Positions 9,033 through 18,911 are shown, numbered from the stretch's first letter. The stretch is 64,000 nucleotides of DNA from an uncultured Rothia sp. (GCA_946221065.1 CAMIIO010000004.1:124001-188000), one strand, 5' to 3'. The notes: generated by a model not told the origin, from the sequence alone. Program-made: numbers and translations.

Positions 9033-9887
9033 CTAACCGATCTCTGACCGTTCTATCTTCTCTATGCGGGAAACCTCTGCGACCGTCACAGCACCTATAA
9101 CGCGCGCACCTTGCGTTTTTAGGAGATGAGCTGCAACTGCTAGTGTTGCTCCGGTGGTGACAACATCATCTACCAAGATGCATGAAACCCCGGCTAACCC
9201 CCGTGGAAGGTTTAGCCAGTCCAGAGGGTTCTTAGACAAGGTCAAAGAACGCTGAATACGAGCACGTCGAGCAGACCGACCCAACTGCTTTTGCCCGCTA
9301 CTCCGGCTAAATCTCCCCCTTTGGCTTAACACCGGTGCGACCCTAAAAACACTACGCTCCGTGCGATTCAATGAACGCCCTAGCCGTTGAGCCAGCACTT
9401 CCGCTGGAACGTACCCTCGCTGCCAACTACTCTGCCGGCTAGAAGGAGCCGGAATCAAAAAAATTACCGGCGGCGCTGTCTTGACGTTTTGAGCGTCAAG
9501 CAACCTGTGCGTAGCTCTTCGCAACCCAGTCACCAGATACTCGGTCATATCCAACCGACCAGCATTTTTGAAGGCTAAAACCATCCGAGCCACTTCATAC
9601 TCATAGATTCCGGCAGATACTACCGCAACTCCACCTGTAAGATTTTTCTTCCGAGGATAAAGCAACGCCTTACGAGCCAATAAATCGCACGCGCCACACA
9701 AGCCACGTGTCCAGCTCATCCCCACATCGGTAATACCACAGCTAGCACACGCCTTAGGGAAAAATAACTCATAAGCAGCATAGAAAGCTTCCGACCAAGA
9801 AAATTTAGTATCTTCAACACGACTCATACAACCATTCTGTGAGAAAGACTCACAGCTGGCTAGATGAGATAAGGATTGTGACCACAA
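9033..9887 (-). CDS. comFC: ComF-family phosphoribosyltransferase-like protein
   Basis: A 284-residue ComF/GntX-family protein. A four-cysteine zinc motif (CASCGI...CGAC) near the N-terminus is followed by a type-I phosphoribosyltransferase fold with the PRPP-binding loop CILVDDVVTTGATL near the C-terminus. In naturally transformable bacteria ComFC takes part in DNA uptake after transport; in actinobacteria its role is untested. The listed start gives a long N-terminus; the internal ATG of MSRVEDTKFSW (20 residues in) is an alternative. It sits between lpqB and hpf on the same strand. Confidence 0.85.
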   Translation of the reverse strand: MWSQSLSHLASCESFSQNGCMSRVEDTKFSWSEAFYAAYELFFPKACASCGITDVGMSWTRGLCGACDLLARKALLYPRKKNLTGGVAVVSAGIYEYEVARMVLAFKNAGRLDMTEYLVTGLRRATHRLLDAQNVKTAPPVIFLIPAPSSRQSSWQRGYVPAEVLAQRLGRSLNRTERSVFRVAPVLSQRGRFSRSSGQKQLGRSARRARIQRSLTLSKNPLDWLNLPRGLAGVSCILVDDVVTTGATLAVAAHLLKTQGARVIGAVTVAEVSRIEKIERSEIG

Positions 9888-9923
9888 GAAGCCTGTGGAT
9901 AACTTCTGCTCCCCGTCTATTAT

Positions 9924-11633
9924 TTAACCCGAGTAGCTGACATCCTGAAGCTGCACGTCTACACGCGACCATCCATAATCCACCAACAGATACACACTAG
10001 AATCCGTTGTTTGTGCAATAGCAGAATTATTGCCCGAGCCGCTCACCACGTTCATCATCCCATTTAACGCACCAATATCAGTCAGCTCACCAGAAAGACT
10101 GACAATCTGCGATTTACCGGTCACATAATCTGCAACAAGCACACTAGAATCGCTATACCAATGCGCATCGGAGGCATCAATAGTAGTTCCCAGACGGATA
10201 GGTTGAGTAAGCTGTGTAGGCTTATTTTCCGCATCTCTTTGAATGCCAGATACCCATACCGATCCACGATTCCCTGCAAGAGTAACAATCAACGCACGAG
10301 CACCATCACGAGAAATTTTTAGAGAAGCCACCGCGTAGCTTTTTAACCAGTCTGCGCTAACGTTCTCCGCAGTTTTAGTTGCAGTCGTTGCTACTGAGTA
10401 CACCGATATTTTTCCGTCATGAGTGCTTGCCCACAGCCATTGATACTGGTCAAAGCTAGGAGCGGTCACATCGGGTCCTTGCAGTACAGATACAGCTTTG
10501 CCCTCATTATTGACCCAAAAAACTTCGGTATGTTCTTTGTTCAAGAAAGCAAAATTCTGCCGCTTATACCCCATCGCAGGATGCTGCATAGACTCGGATC
10601 CGGAATAGACTGGGTGATCTTCACTTTCGTTCATAAGGTCACTACGGAGCACTAGCTGATCCCCATGCAGACCAATGACATGCTGCCCAACTGAGGGGTT
10701 AATCTGTGGCTCCACAAAATTCTCTAACTTTCCTGTATCCAGGTTTTGATTATCCAAAGAAAGTTGAACGGTATGCACCCCGTTCAGATGGGAGAGCGTC
10801 TGAGTAAGCTGCACGTTAAGCCGCTCAATATCTAACTGAGAAGGCGCCTGGGAACCACCGGCAGATTCTAAATAAACCTGCGCAGTACCGTTCTCTACAG
10901 GAACAGAGTTACGGCCCAACTCCGTCCCCGCAGGAACAGCACTAGCCACAGCATTTTCCAGATAGGGAGCAGGACCCTGTAGCAAAACTCGAGTAAGCGA
11001 CGTCGCTACCGTACTTCTATCTGCAAACCAGCGCACATCGGGCACGGAGTAGGTAAACGTCGAATCAAAAAAATAGAGGTTAAAAGGGGTGAAGATTTGT
11101 TCAAAGTCCGAACGCTCCAAGATAGTTCCGTTCGGGGCGTCTGAAATCCGCCACTGACCGTCCACCTGAATCAGAGAGAAACTAGTTTCTTTATTATCAG
11201 GTTCTTCAAAAGAGGTAGCTAATCCTCTGCTGTCGATAGAGGTAGTCACCGGAATATTTACGGTAAACTTCCCTTTCCCTGCAGCTTGATTAATAGAAAT
11301 TTGCGCCGAATGAACAAGTGTAGAATCATCAGGCTTCCACGAATCGGCAAAGCCTCCTGTTAAAAACTCCCGAGCCACAGTGTAATCATCGTTCGCACCA
11401 ATCCCAGCGTTAATAAATCCACGAATAATCTCTTCTGGAGAAGCGTCCTTTGTTGGTCCCTCTGCCGCGAGAGAAGCTTGTGTGGGAGTAGCACTCTGTG
11501 CCGGATCCGCATAGTGATTGACCGAACCCTTAGTAGGTATGCTACCGCACCCCACCAGTGCCATACCTGCCAAGAGATTAAGCCCAAAGGCTCGACGAGT
11601 CATTCGAGAAGCTGATCGGTTAGTGGGTTCCAT
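9924..11633 (-). CDS. lpqB: Lipoprotein LpqB, modulator of MtrAB
   Basis: A 569-residue lipoprotein. The signal sequence begins with two arginines (MTRRAFGLNLLAGMALVGC) and ends in a lipobox with the acylated Cys near residue 30. A GerMN-like domain sits in the first half and a beta-propeller-like C-terminal half follows. In mycobacteria LpqB interacts with the outside part of MtrB and modulates MtrA phosphorylation. Its ATG overlaps the mtrB stop codon by one base (TAATG), so translation is probably coupled. It is the third gene of the mtrA-mtrB-lpqB operon. Confidence 0.95.
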   Translation of the reverse strand: MEPTNRSASRMTRRAFGLNLLAGMALVGCGSIPTKGSVNHYADPAQSATPTQASLAAEGPTKDASPEEIIRGFINAGIGANDDYTVAREFLTGGFADSWKPDDSTLVHSAQISINQAAGKGKFTVNIPVTTSIDSRGLATSFEEPDNKETSFSLIQVDGQWRISDAPNGTILERSDFEQIFTPFNLYFFDSTFTYSVPDVRWFADRSTVATSLTRVLLQGPAPYLENAVASAVPAGTELGRNSVPVENGTAQVYLESAGGSQAPSQLDIERLNVQLTQTLSHLNGVHTVQLSLDNQNLDTGKLENFVEPQINPSVGQHVIGLHGDQLVLRSDLMNESEDHPVYSGSESMQHPAMGYKRQNFAFLNKEHTEVFWVNNEGKAVSVLQGPDVTAPSFDQYQWLWASTHDGKISVYSVATTATKTAENVSADWLKSYAVASLKISRDGARALIVTLAGNRGSVWVSGIQRDAENKPTQLTQPIRLGTTIDASDAHWYSDSSVLVADYVTGKSQIVSLSGELTDIGALNGMMNVVSGSGNNSAIAQTTDSSVYLLVDYGWSRVDVQLQDVSYSG

Positions 11634-13396
11634 TAGTGATCTCCGGACTCAGTTGGCGTAGTAGATTCCGCTGGATGTGATTTTGCGACAGAAATAGACC
11701 CGGTATGTTCCATCTGCTCCTTGAGACTCATCGCAATTTGAGTTCCTTCAGCAGCTCGTAAGGAAGCACCAAATTCGGGCTCACCCGTTAGCAGAACCGG
11801 AGATTCACCAAGCGGGGTATCTTGTGTGAGAGGCAGAGTTAACCGGAAACAAGCGCCCTCGCCGGGACGCCCCCATGCTTCAAGCCTGCCCTGGTGCAAA
11901 CGGACGTCCTCGGCAGCAATTGATAGCCCTAGACCGGTTCCGCCCAAAGTACGTTTACGCGAGGAATCCGCACGCCAAAAACGGTTAAAGACCTGGGAAA
12001 TATGCTCGGGCTTCATTCCAACACCGTGATCACGCACGGCTAGACCCACGGTTGTATCACTAGCAGCAATGTACACATCAATAGGTTTACCCTCCCCATG
12101 TTCTACTGCGTTAAACAGTAAATTACGAAGTACCCGTTCAATACGACGGTGATCCATCTCCACGGTAATCACGCTCTGCTCGCAGTGCAGCCGTAGCTCA
12201 GTATGGGTACGCATCAGATGAGGTTCAACTTCTAGCATTACGTCTCGATACACATGCAACAAATCCAGCGATGCCACATCCAGAGTTGCTGAGCCCGCGT
12301 CAAATCGCGAGATCTCTAAAAGATCTGCCAATAAGCTATCAAAACGGTCTACCTGGTGATAAAGCAACTCGGTAGGACGGCGATATGCCAGCTCAAAATC
12401 TTCACGGGCGGTGTAGAGCATTTCCGCCGCCATTCGCACGGTGGTCAAGGGCGTACGTAATTCGTGAGACACGTCCGAGACAAATTGTTGCTGCATGGTA
12501 GAGAGCGTTTCCAGCCGAGAAATCTGCTCCTGCAACCCGTCAGCCATACGGTTAAAGGAGTTACCCAAGCGGGAAGTCTCGTTCTCCCCTCGCACCATCA
12601 CACGCTGGTCAAGATCACCCGAGGCTAATTTCTCCGCGGTAATAGCGGTCGAAGAAATAGGACGAATCACCGAACGAGTAATCCACCACACAATCGTTAG
12701 AACAACCAATAGCAAAATTACAAATGCCAGCAAAATCACCACGTTGATATAACGCATGGTGTTTTGTGAAGAAGAAAGATCGTACACCAAATAAAGACTG
12801 TAATTAGGGTTCTGATGAATCTGAATTGATGTACCAACAATCAATACGGGGTACGTATTACCATTGCGGTTCAGCGATGAAGATTGCCAATAGATACCAC
12901 CATCATTTTGCTGAACAGCTTCCTTAAGCTCCGTAGGAACTATTGACGCATCAATGTCGGCGCTTTGACTGTGCGAAGAAATACTTCCCTGGGAGCTGGT
13001 TTCATCTTGAGGAACTAAAACCCATTGCCGGCTAGAATCGCTAGCGTCTACCTCCAGAACAGTCATAAAACGCAGTACATCGCGTTGAATTTCGGATTGG
13101 CCGGTGGCGTCAGAGCTATCCAGCAGAGACTGCACATTGGTGAACCCGCTCTTAGACTCTTCAAGAGCCTGCGATAGCCTGCCATTAAATAAAGAGTTAG
13201 CAATCTGGTGCGTCAAAAACGAGCCCACAAAGATAAACGCAATTACCATGAGCAAGCCGGCTCCGGCTACAGCTCGGAATTGTAACGACTGACGCCACAA
13301 TCGCCGCGTAGCTTTAATAGGGTGACGACGACGCGCGGACGACGCGCCTGAAGAGTTTGCGGAAGACGCGGAACGTTCATTCTCTGCCATAGTCAA
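11633..13396 (-). CDS. mtrB: Sensor histidine kinase MtrB
   Basis: A 587-residue membrane kinase. The order is: basic cytoplasmic N-terminus, TM1 (about 43-63), a 150-residue extracytoplasmic sensor, TM2 (about 217-239), HAMP, the H box FVSDVSHELRTPLTTVR with the phosphorylated His near residue 311, then N, G1 and G2 boxes (NLLFNAVEHGEG, VRDHGVGM, GGTGLGLSIAAE). MtrB phosphorylates MtrA, which controls cell-wall hydrolases and division in actinobacteria. It starts 9 bases after mtrA and overlaps lpqB by one base. Confidence 0.96.
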   Translation of the reverse strand: MTMAENERSASSANSSGASSARRRHPIKATRRLWRQSLQFRAVAGAGLLMVIAFIFVGSFLTHQIANSLFNGRLSQALEESKSGFTNVQSLLDSSDATGQSEIQRDVLRFMTVLEVDASDSSRQWVLVPQDETSSQGSISSHSQSADIDASIVPTELKEAVQQNDGGIYWQSSSLNRNGNTYPVLIVGTSIQIHQNPNYSLYLVYDLSSSQNTMRYINVVILLAFVILLLVVLTIVWWITRSVIRPISSTAITAEKLASGDLDQRVMVRGENETSRLGNSFNRMADGLQEQISRLETLSTMQQQFVSDVSHELRTPLTTVRMAAEMLYTAREDFELAYRRPTELLYHQVDRFDSLLADLLEISRFDAGSATLDVASLDLLHVYRDVMLEVEPHLMRTHTELRLHCEQSVITVEMDHRRIERVLRNLLFNAVEHGEGKPIDVYIAASDTTVGLAVRDHGVGMKPEHISQVFNRFWRADSSRKRTLGGTGLGLSIAAEDVRLHQGRLEAWGRPGEGACFRLTLPLTQDTPLGESPVLLTGEPEFGASLRAAEGTQIAMSLKEQMEHTGSISVAKSHPAESTTPTESGDH

Positions 13397-13405
13397 GAAA
13401 ATGGC

Positions 13406-14095
13406 CTAGCGCGCCGTTTTCTCGGCGGTGGCTTTATACCCCACTCCACGTACAGTCAGCACAATCTGCGGATTCTCCGGATCCTTTTCAATCTTGGACC
13501 GCAAACGCTGAATATGCACATTGACTAGTCGAGAATCAACAGATTTTTCATATCCCCACACGTTATCCAACAGGGTTTCTCTAGTCATTACCTGCCCTGG
13601 CTGGCGAGCCAAGTTTGCGAGAAGATCAAATTCCAAAGGCGTAAGGGAAATCTGCTGCCCCTCCCGGCTAACGGTATGACCGGCTAAATCAATTTCAAGA
13701 CCACCTACATGAAGTAACGCATTGGCATGCTCTTCACGGGGACGCAACCGGGCACGTACACGAGCAAGAAGTTCTGCCGGTTTAAAGGGCTTAGCAATAT
13801 AATCATCTGCCCCCGCTTCAAGTCCGCGAACCACATCTTCGGTATCACTCTTGGCAGTAAGCATAATGATAGAGACATCCGAAATCTTACGAATCTCGGT
13901 GCATACCTCAATACCGTTCATACCGGGCAACATTAAATCAAGGAGAATTAAATCGGGTTGGTTTTCGGTAAATGCTGAGACGGCTTTATCGCCAGCCTCA
14001 CAAATAATAGTTTCAAAGCCTTCCTGAGCCAGAATAATTCCGACCATCTCTGCCAGGGCGTCGTCGTCGTCAACAACTAGAATGGTTGTGTTCAT
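13406..14095 (-). CDS. mtrA: Response regulator MtrA
   Basis: A 229-residue OmpR/PhoB-type regulator. The receiver domain holds the acidic pair DDDD near residue 10, the phospho-acceptor Asp53 in LILLDLMLPG, the conserved Thr in MLTAK and the Lys in AKPFKP. The winged-helix effector (about 130-225) contains LTPLEFDLLANLARQPGQV and RGVGYK. MtrA is usually essential and regulates resuscitation-factor and peptidoglycan-hydrolase genes. It is the first gene of the operon with mtrB and lpqB. Confidence 0.97.
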   Translation of the reverse strand: MNTTILVVDDDDALAEMVGIILAQEGFETIICEAGDKAVSAFTENQPDLILLDLMLPGMNGIEVCTEIRKISDVSIIMLTAKSDTEDVVRGLEAGADDYIAKPFKPAELLARVRARLRPREEHANALLHVGGLEIDLAGHTVSREGQQISLTPLEFDLLANLARQPGQVMTRETLLDNVWGYEKSVDSRLVNVHIQRLRSKIEKDPENPQIVLTVRGVGYKATAEKTAR

Positions 14096-14193
14096 TATTC
14101 TCCTCTTTGGTGCATAAATTCTCTTTTTATTTTAGCGGTAGTCGCTGGGTAGCCCACAACGGTAAAAGTAAACGAATGTGAAGGAAGTAAAAC

Positions 14194-15294
14194 CTATCCC
14201 TCACCCTGGGCGAGTTCCGATAAAATACGAGCCACTTCCGTTAGGTGCGCCGCCACAGCCGTTGCTTTCCCCGGTGAGAGGTTGCTCAGCTCCCCCGTCT
14301 CTGTCAAGGTCACTTCGCGAAGTTTTGACGCCGATAGCCCGACGGTTCGCCAAGACTCCCACAGGCGACGGGCAATAACTTCCGCTTTTTCAAAGACCTC
14401 TGCCGATACGGCACCCAGCCATGCCTGCTGGCCGGATTCAATGGTTGCCGCTACGCCCTCCCAGTCATAGGCATTGAAGTGAGTAACGTCATAGGATACC
14501 CCGGTCAGCGGGGTAGCTGAATATGCAGATGAGGGAGCTCCGCACACAACTATTTTCCCGTCAACCCCCTTCACTGTCTCATGCAACACTTGCATAGCCT
14601 GTTCTGGCACATGCGGTTCCACCGCAGGGTACGTTCTCAGGCCACTTGCCGTCCGCAAGCTACCGCGTACTGCAGACTCCAGTTGCTGCTCATTAAACTG
14701 AACATAAACCTGCTCCCCCGGAGTTGCCTCTTGCACTAGAGCTAGCCAGCTTTTGAGTCCTTCAGCAAGCGAAAGATAAAGATCCCGCGTGGCTCCAGCA
14801 TCAGAAATCGCCAGTTCGCCGTTGGGCAGGTAAACCGACGCTGCTAAGGTAGTGGGTCCAACTAGCTGAATTTTTAGTGCGTTTCCTGCCGATTTTTCGT
14901 GTCCCACCACATCGGCTAACGCATTGATATCCGCGCTCAACATCGAGATAGCTCGTTGTTGTTCACGGCCTACTCCGCTGACCAAACGCCAGCCAAACGG
15001 CGCGCCGTCCACATGAAGCTCAGAAAGACAAGCAAGGGTGCGGGCAAGAGCGGTTGCACCATAGCCACGATCAGCCAGTTCCGGGAGCAGGGAAAGATGT
15101 GGAGCCCCTAGCTCGCCGCGAATACGCAGTAGACTGTCGGCGATATCGGTTCCGGGCCAGGACCCCAGGAGCGTAGCTCGCACAAAATAGTGCGGCTCAA
15201 AATTTAGCCCTTTTCTCAGCTCTTCTACCTCGCTTGCCGCTAAAAGATCTTTCTCAAGGTAGACATTCTGTAGCCGATTCTTAGGGCTCATCAA
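14194..15294 (-). CDS. MetE C-terminal-like protein (vitamin-B12-independent methionine synthase family)
   Basis: A 366-residue protein resembling the C-terminal catalytic half of cobalamin-independent methionine synthase, as in mycobacterial Rv3015c beside mnmA. Segments such as RATLLGSWPGTDIADSLLRI, IQLVGPTTLAASVYLP and VCGAPSSAY follow the family order. It is half the length of a true MetE and lacks the N-terminal folate-binding half, so it is unlikely to make methionine from methyl-folate by itself; its substrate is unknown. It lies 7 bases from the chorismate mutase gene, so the two are co-transcribed. Confidence 0.75.
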   Translation of the reverse strand: MMSPKNRLQNVYLEKDLLAASEVEELRKGLNFEPHYFVRATLLGSWPGTDIADSLLRIRGELGAPHLSLLPELADRGYGATALARTLACLSELHVDGAPFGWRLVSGVGREQQRAISMLSADINALADVVGHEKSAGNALKIQLVGPTTLAASVYLPNGELAISDAGATRDLYLSLAEGLKSWLALVQEATPGEQVYVQFNEQQLESAVRGSLRTASGLRTYPAVEPHVPEQAMQVLHETVKGVDGKIVVCGAPSSAYSATPLTGVSYDVTHFNAYDWEGVAATIESGQQAWLGAVSAEVFEKAEVIARRLWESWRTVGLSASKLREVTLTETGELSNLSPGKATAVAAHLTEVARILSELAQGEG

Positions 15295-15301
15295 AGCACA
15301 C

Positions 15302-15682
15302 TCATCCTATATTCTTAGTTTCTCTGGCAATTTTCTCGTGATGCTGAATTACCTCAGAAATAATAAAATTCAAAAATTGTTCCGCGAACTCGGGATCTAA
15401 CTCCGCGTCCTCAGCAAGCACACGCAGTCTTTTAATTTGCTGCTCCTCACGTTTAGGATCGCCCGCAGGAAGACCATGTTCCGCCTTAAGGTGTCCCACT
15501 CGCTGAGTCGCTCGAAAACGCTCAGCCAGGATTCTTACCAGAGCAGCATCGAGGTTATCAATGGTTCTGCGGATATTCATCAGTTCATCTTTGACCTGGG
15601 AATCAACCGTCTCTGCCAAGCTAGTAGCTCGGGGATCAAATGATGAGGTATCTGGGGTGCGCTGTGTTGGGGTCATGCTCAC
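15302..15682 (-). CDS. Chorismate mutase, AroQ type
   Basis: A 126-residue protein with the all-helical AroQ fold: helix 1 ELMNIRRTIDNLDAALVRILAERFRAT, then QRVGHLKAEHGLPAGDPKREEQQI and a C-terminal helix (EFAEQFLNFIISEVIQHHEKI). It would convert chorismate to prephenate for phenylalanine and tyrosine synthesis. The R(R)TID...LL(A/V)ER..V..K..(D)..RE pattern is intact. It is short and lacks a signal peptide, like the intracellular mycobacterial enzyme that needs DAHP synthase for full activity. Start at 15682, with a second ATG 2 codons in. Confidence 0.85.
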   Translation of the reverse strand: MSMTPTQRTPDTSSFDPRATSLAETVDSQVKDELMNIRRTIDNLDAALVRILAERFRATQRVGHLKAEHGLPAGDPKREEQQIKRLRVLAEDAELDPEFAEQFLNFIISEVIQHHEKIARETKNIG

Positions 15683-15796
15683 AGTCTAAAAGAAGAAGAC
15701 GGGGAAATTAAGTTGAGTATCACTATGACAGGAGGTAGCCCTGCTCCTCAGCTTCTGACGATAGAACTACCCTCTCAAGCCACCGGGCGCAACAAC

Positions 15797-16987
15797 CTAG
15801 GCGGCAACATCCGCCCTATTGAGCGAATACGCACGATTGATAGTTGCCTGCCCCAGTACTCGCGTTCCCTGATAAATCACGAGAGTTTGACCGGGAGCGA
15901 CGCCGCGCAACGGCTCAAGAAGCCGAACAACGATCTCCAAACGAAGCGCACCGGGCTGAACAGATTCGTCATCGGCTACCCACTCCATATGCGCGGTAGA
16001 AGTCACCGGATCTGCGTGGGCTCGCACCTGCGAGTCGACGTCGAACTGCGCGCTCTGCGCCCCCTGCACCGGATCTTGGGCAAGAAAATCAGCAATTTCC
16101 TCGATTGGCAATCCTGCCCAAGTAGGTCGAATCCCCCGGATCTCGTCAATCTGTAAAAGATCCTTGGAACCGACAATCACCTCATTAGTTTGAGGCTTCA
16201 CTTCCAGCACAAACCGTGGCTTACCATCAGGAGCGGGACGCCCCAGGGCAAGCCCCTTGCGTTGCCCTACCGTGAAAGCTTGGGCACCGGTATGTTCACC
16301 CAGCACATTGCCCTCAGTATCTTTAATCGCTCCGGGACGTAACGTAATGTGATCGCCAAGCCAGGCCCGCGTATCACCTTCGGGAATAAAACAAATATCG
16401 TAAGAATCAGGTTTTTTGGCTACGGAGAAACCACGCTCGGCAGCTTCGGCTCGAACCTCATCTTTTGACGGGGTATCTGCCAGTGGGAACCACGCATGCT
16501 TCAGCTGTTCATGCGTCAGTACGCCCAGCACATAGGACTGATCCTTAGCCCAGGTAGCGGCGCGGTGCAGTTCACGGTTACCGTGTTCATCCGAAATAAC
16601 CTTGGCATAGTGACCGGTCACTACCGCGTCAAAGCCAAGCGCCACGGCTTTTTCGAGGAGTGCCGCAAACTTAATTTTCTCGTTACACCGCATACACGGA
16701 TTAGGAGTGCGGCCATGCTCATATTCAGAAATAAAGTCATCAACCACATCTTCTTTAAACCGCTCGGAAAAATCCCACACATAAAACGGAATCCCTAGTT
16801 GATCACAGACTCGCCGCGCGTCCATGGAGTCCTCAATCGTACAGCAGCCACGACTACCCGTTCGTAAGGTGCCGGGCATACGGGATAGCGCTAGGTGAAC
16901 GCCAACGACGTCGTGACCGGCTTCTACCGCACGGGCAGCTGCCACGGCGGAGTCCACTCCACCACTCATTGCAGCAAGAATCTTCAT
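15797..16987 (-). CDS. mnmA: tRNA-specific 2-thiouridylase MnmA
   Basis: A 396-residue enzyme that puts sulfur on U34 of Glu, Gln and Lys tRNAs. The PP-loop SGGVDSAVAAARA starts at residue 9; the catalytic cysteines are in TPNPCMRCNEKIKF and SYDICFIPEGD. The C-terminal beta-barrel is complete (VRLLEPLRGVAPGQTLVIYQG). It directly follows the cysteine desulfurase gene (51-base gap), which probably supplies the persulfide. That pair occurs together in many Gram-positive bacteria. Confidence 0.96.
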   Translation of the reverse strand: MKILAAMSGGVDSAVAAARAVEAGHDVVGVHLALSRMPGTLRTGSRGCCTIEDSMDARRVCDQLGIPFYVWDFSERFKEDVVDDFISEYEHGRTPNPCMRCNEKIKFAALLEKAVALGFDAVVTGHYAKVISDEHGNRELHRAATWAKDQSYVLGVLTHEQLKHAWFPLADTPSKDEVRAEAAERGFSVAKKPDSYDICFIPEGDTRAWLGDHITLRPGAIKDTEGNVLGEHTGAQAFTVGQRKGLALGRPAPDGKPRFVLEVKPQTNEVIVGSKDLLQIDEIRGIRPTWAGLPIEEIADFLAQDPVQGAQSAQFDVDSQVRAHADPVTSTAHMEWVADDESVQPGALRLEIVVRLLEPLRGVAPGQTLVIYQGTRVLGQATINRAYSLNRADVAA

Positions 16988-17038
16988 GTATTTACCTCTA
17001 CATCGTGTTAAAAGTCATCGGTTCTGCGGTGGCAAGGA

Positions 17039-18280
17039 CTAATGCCATACGGCGGCGTCGGGCGTATGAGCGGCTAAACCTGCCCGGTGTGCTTGCTCAA
17101 AAGCCGCGGGAAGCGCCGCAATAATTCGCTCAATATCGCTGTCATCGCTGCTATGGCCCAGGGTGAAGCGCTGGGCACCACGAGCGGTAGCTTCATCAAT
17201 TCCCATAGCAAGTAATACGTGGGAAGGCCTAGGCACACCGGCATTGCAAGCGGATCCTGTGGAAGATTCAATACCTGCCATATCGAGTAAGAACAGCAAA
17301 GAATCTCCTTCGCACCCCTCAAAGGTAAAGTGAGCGTTACCCGGTAGGCGTCGCTGTGGTCCCGTTGCCATCAGCTCAGCGTCTTCTTCCGGTTGAGGGC
17401 CGCGGAGCCTAGCCCGCGGAATGCTCTGTTCAATTGCCCGGACTAAACGGTTACGCAAGAGGCCAATACGCCGAGACTCTTCAGCAAGATGTTCCGCACC
17501 CCACTGCGCCGCAACCCCAAACCCTACGATAGCGGGGGCATCAATGGTGCCCGATCTAACGGATCGCTCCTGCCCCCCGCCGTGAAGGACCGGCGTCATT
17601 GCCGCAGTTCGCGTAGCAATCAGCGCGCCCACTCCCATGGGTCCGCCAATTTTATGAGCAGAAATCGCCATAGTGCTCGCTCCGGACTCCCGAAAGTTTA
17701 CCGGAACTGCGCAAAACGCTTGCACCGCGTCCGTGTGCAAAGGAATATCAAATTCACGGGTGATGGCTGCGATTTCGGCGATAGGCTGTACCGCACCCAC
17801 TTCATTATTTGCCCACATTACCGTCACCAATGCAACGCCCTCGGAGTCTTTTTCAATGAGCTCCCGGACAGTCTGCGGATTCACCAGTCCCTCAGCGTCT
17901 ACCGGAATCCATTCCAGTTCCGCCTCTTCATACTGTTCCAAAAACTCGGCAGCCTCAGAAACCGCATGATGTTCAATTGCAGAGATAAGAATCCTTCGCG
18001 CCTGAGGATGAGTTTGTCGGCGTTGCCAATACAGCCCTTTCACCGCCAGGTTATCCGCTTCGGTGCCTCCGGAGGTAAAAATTACTTCCGCCGCATCGCA
18101 TCCCGCGGCACGGGCAACCTGTTCCCGTGCGTGTTCCACAGTAGCGCGAGCGCGCCGTCCGGCAGAGTGCAGGGAGGACGGATTGCCGCCTATTCGCATC
18201 TGTTCAGCCACGGCGTCCACCACGGCGTCCAAGACATCGGTGGTGGCTGCATGATCGCAATAAACGCGAGAGGAACCCAT
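17039..18280 (-). CDS. Cysteine desulfurase (NifS/IscS class)
   Basis: A 413-residue PLP enzyme that removes sulfur from cysteine as an enzyme-bound persulfide. The N-terminus YCDHAATTDVLDAVVDAV, the PLP-binding lysine in AISAHKIGGPMG and the active-site cysteine in STGSACNAGVPRPS are all visible. It is upstream of mnmA on the same strand and is the likely sulfur donor for thiouridine formation, and possibly Fe-S clusters. Its C-terminus is slightly longer than usual. No iscU-like scaffold is adjacent. Confidence 0.93.
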   Translation of the reverse strand: MGSSRVYCDHAATTDVLDAVVDAVAEQMRIGGNPSSLHSAGRRARATVEHAREQVARAAGCDAAEVIFTSGGTEADNLAVKGLYWQRRQTHPQARRILISAIEHHAVSEAAEFLEQYEEAELEWIPVDAEGLVNPQTVRELIEKDSEGVALVTVMWANNEVGAVQPIAEIAAITREFDIPLHTDAVQAFCAVPVNFRESGASTMAISAHKIGGPMGVGALIATRTAAMTPVLHGGGQERSVRSGTIDAPAIVGFGVAAQWGAEHLAEESRRIGLLRNRLVRAIEQSIPRARLRGPQPEEDAELMATGPQRRLPGNAHFTFEGCEGDSLLFLLDMAGIESSTGSACNAGVPRPSHVLLAMGIDEATARGAQRFTLGHSSDDSDIERIIAALPAAFEQAHRAGLAAHTPDAAVWH

Positions 18281-18408
18281 ACTGTGAATCCTTAGTTAGC
18301 TGTATAAATGGGGATGGTTAGCGTGTTTATCTTACGCGCTTCCTCGACATAAGCCCATGAAATACTTCACGATTCATGGAATGGGGTTTTAGCTTCAAGT
18401 TGTACCTT

Positions 18409-18414
18409 TACACT
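18409..18414 (+). promoter_or_regulatory. -10 element placing the trmL transcript start at its ATG
   Basis: TACACT lies 7 bases before the trmL ATG (18422), so the mRNA is predicted to begin at or one base before the start codon. No Shine-Dalgarno sequence is present in that gap (AGATAAG). No good -35 is seen. A leaderless transcript is inferred. Confidence 0.45.
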
Positions 18415-18421
18415 AGATAAG

Positions 18422-18892
18422 ATGTTCAAGATTCTTTTTTATACCCCTGAGATTCCCGGTAATACCGGTAATGCTATCCGTCTTGCTGCTATTACCGGTG
18501 CCGAGTTGCATCTGGTGGAGCCGCTTGGTTTTAACTTTGATAATGCTCATCTTCGCCGTGCCGGGTTGGATTACCATGATTTGGCGGTGATGACGGTTCA
18601 CAAGAGCCTTGAGGATGCATGGCAGGCGTTACTTCCCGCTCGTGTTTTTGCTTTTACTACTACTGCCAGCACCAATTTTGCTGATATTTCTTATCAAAAA
18701 GGCGATGTGCTGATGTTTGGCCCCGAATCGGTGGGGTTGCCGGCAGAGGTGCAGAATGCGGAGCAGATTACCGAGCGCGTTAAGATTCCGATGCTTGAAG
18801 GGCGCCGTTCTCTCAATCTTGCTAATTCTGCCTCGATTGCTGTTTATGAAGCGTGGCGGCAACACGGTTTTGCAGGTGCGGCAACCCAATAA
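18422..18892 (+). CDS. trmL: tRNA (cytidine/uridine-34 2'-O)-methyltransferase TrmL
   Basis: A 156-residue SPOUT methyltransferase. Typical motifs are PEIPGNTGNAIRLAA at the N-terminus, MFGPESVGLP in the middle and RSLNLANSASIAVYEAWRQ near the C-terminus, which forms the knotted SAM site. It methylates the ribose of nucleotide 34 in certain leucine tRNAs. The length is standard. It stands alone on the plus strand, divergent from the cysteine desulfurase and convergent with the HtrA gene, and may be translated from a leaderless mRNA. Confidence 0.92.
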   Translation: MFKILFYTPEIPGNTGNAIRLAAITGAELHLVEPLGFNFDNAHLRRAGLDYHDLAVMTVHKSLEDAWQALLPARVFAFTTTASTNFADISYQKGDVLMFGPESVGLPAEVQNAEQITERVKIPMLEGRRSLNLANSASIAVYEAWRQHGFAGAATQ

Positions 18893-18911
18893 TAGTCGCT
18901 TGTTTTTGTAT

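Noticed and set aside
15713..16156. 147-codon plus-strand frame antisense to the mnmA C-terminus
   Set aside because: It overlaps a well-supported gene and its product looks like shadow translation.
17489..18295. 268-codon plus-strand frame across the cysteine desulfurase gene
   Set aside because: It is antisense to a strongly supported enzyme with its PLP lysine and catalytic cysteine; the translated frame has no family features.
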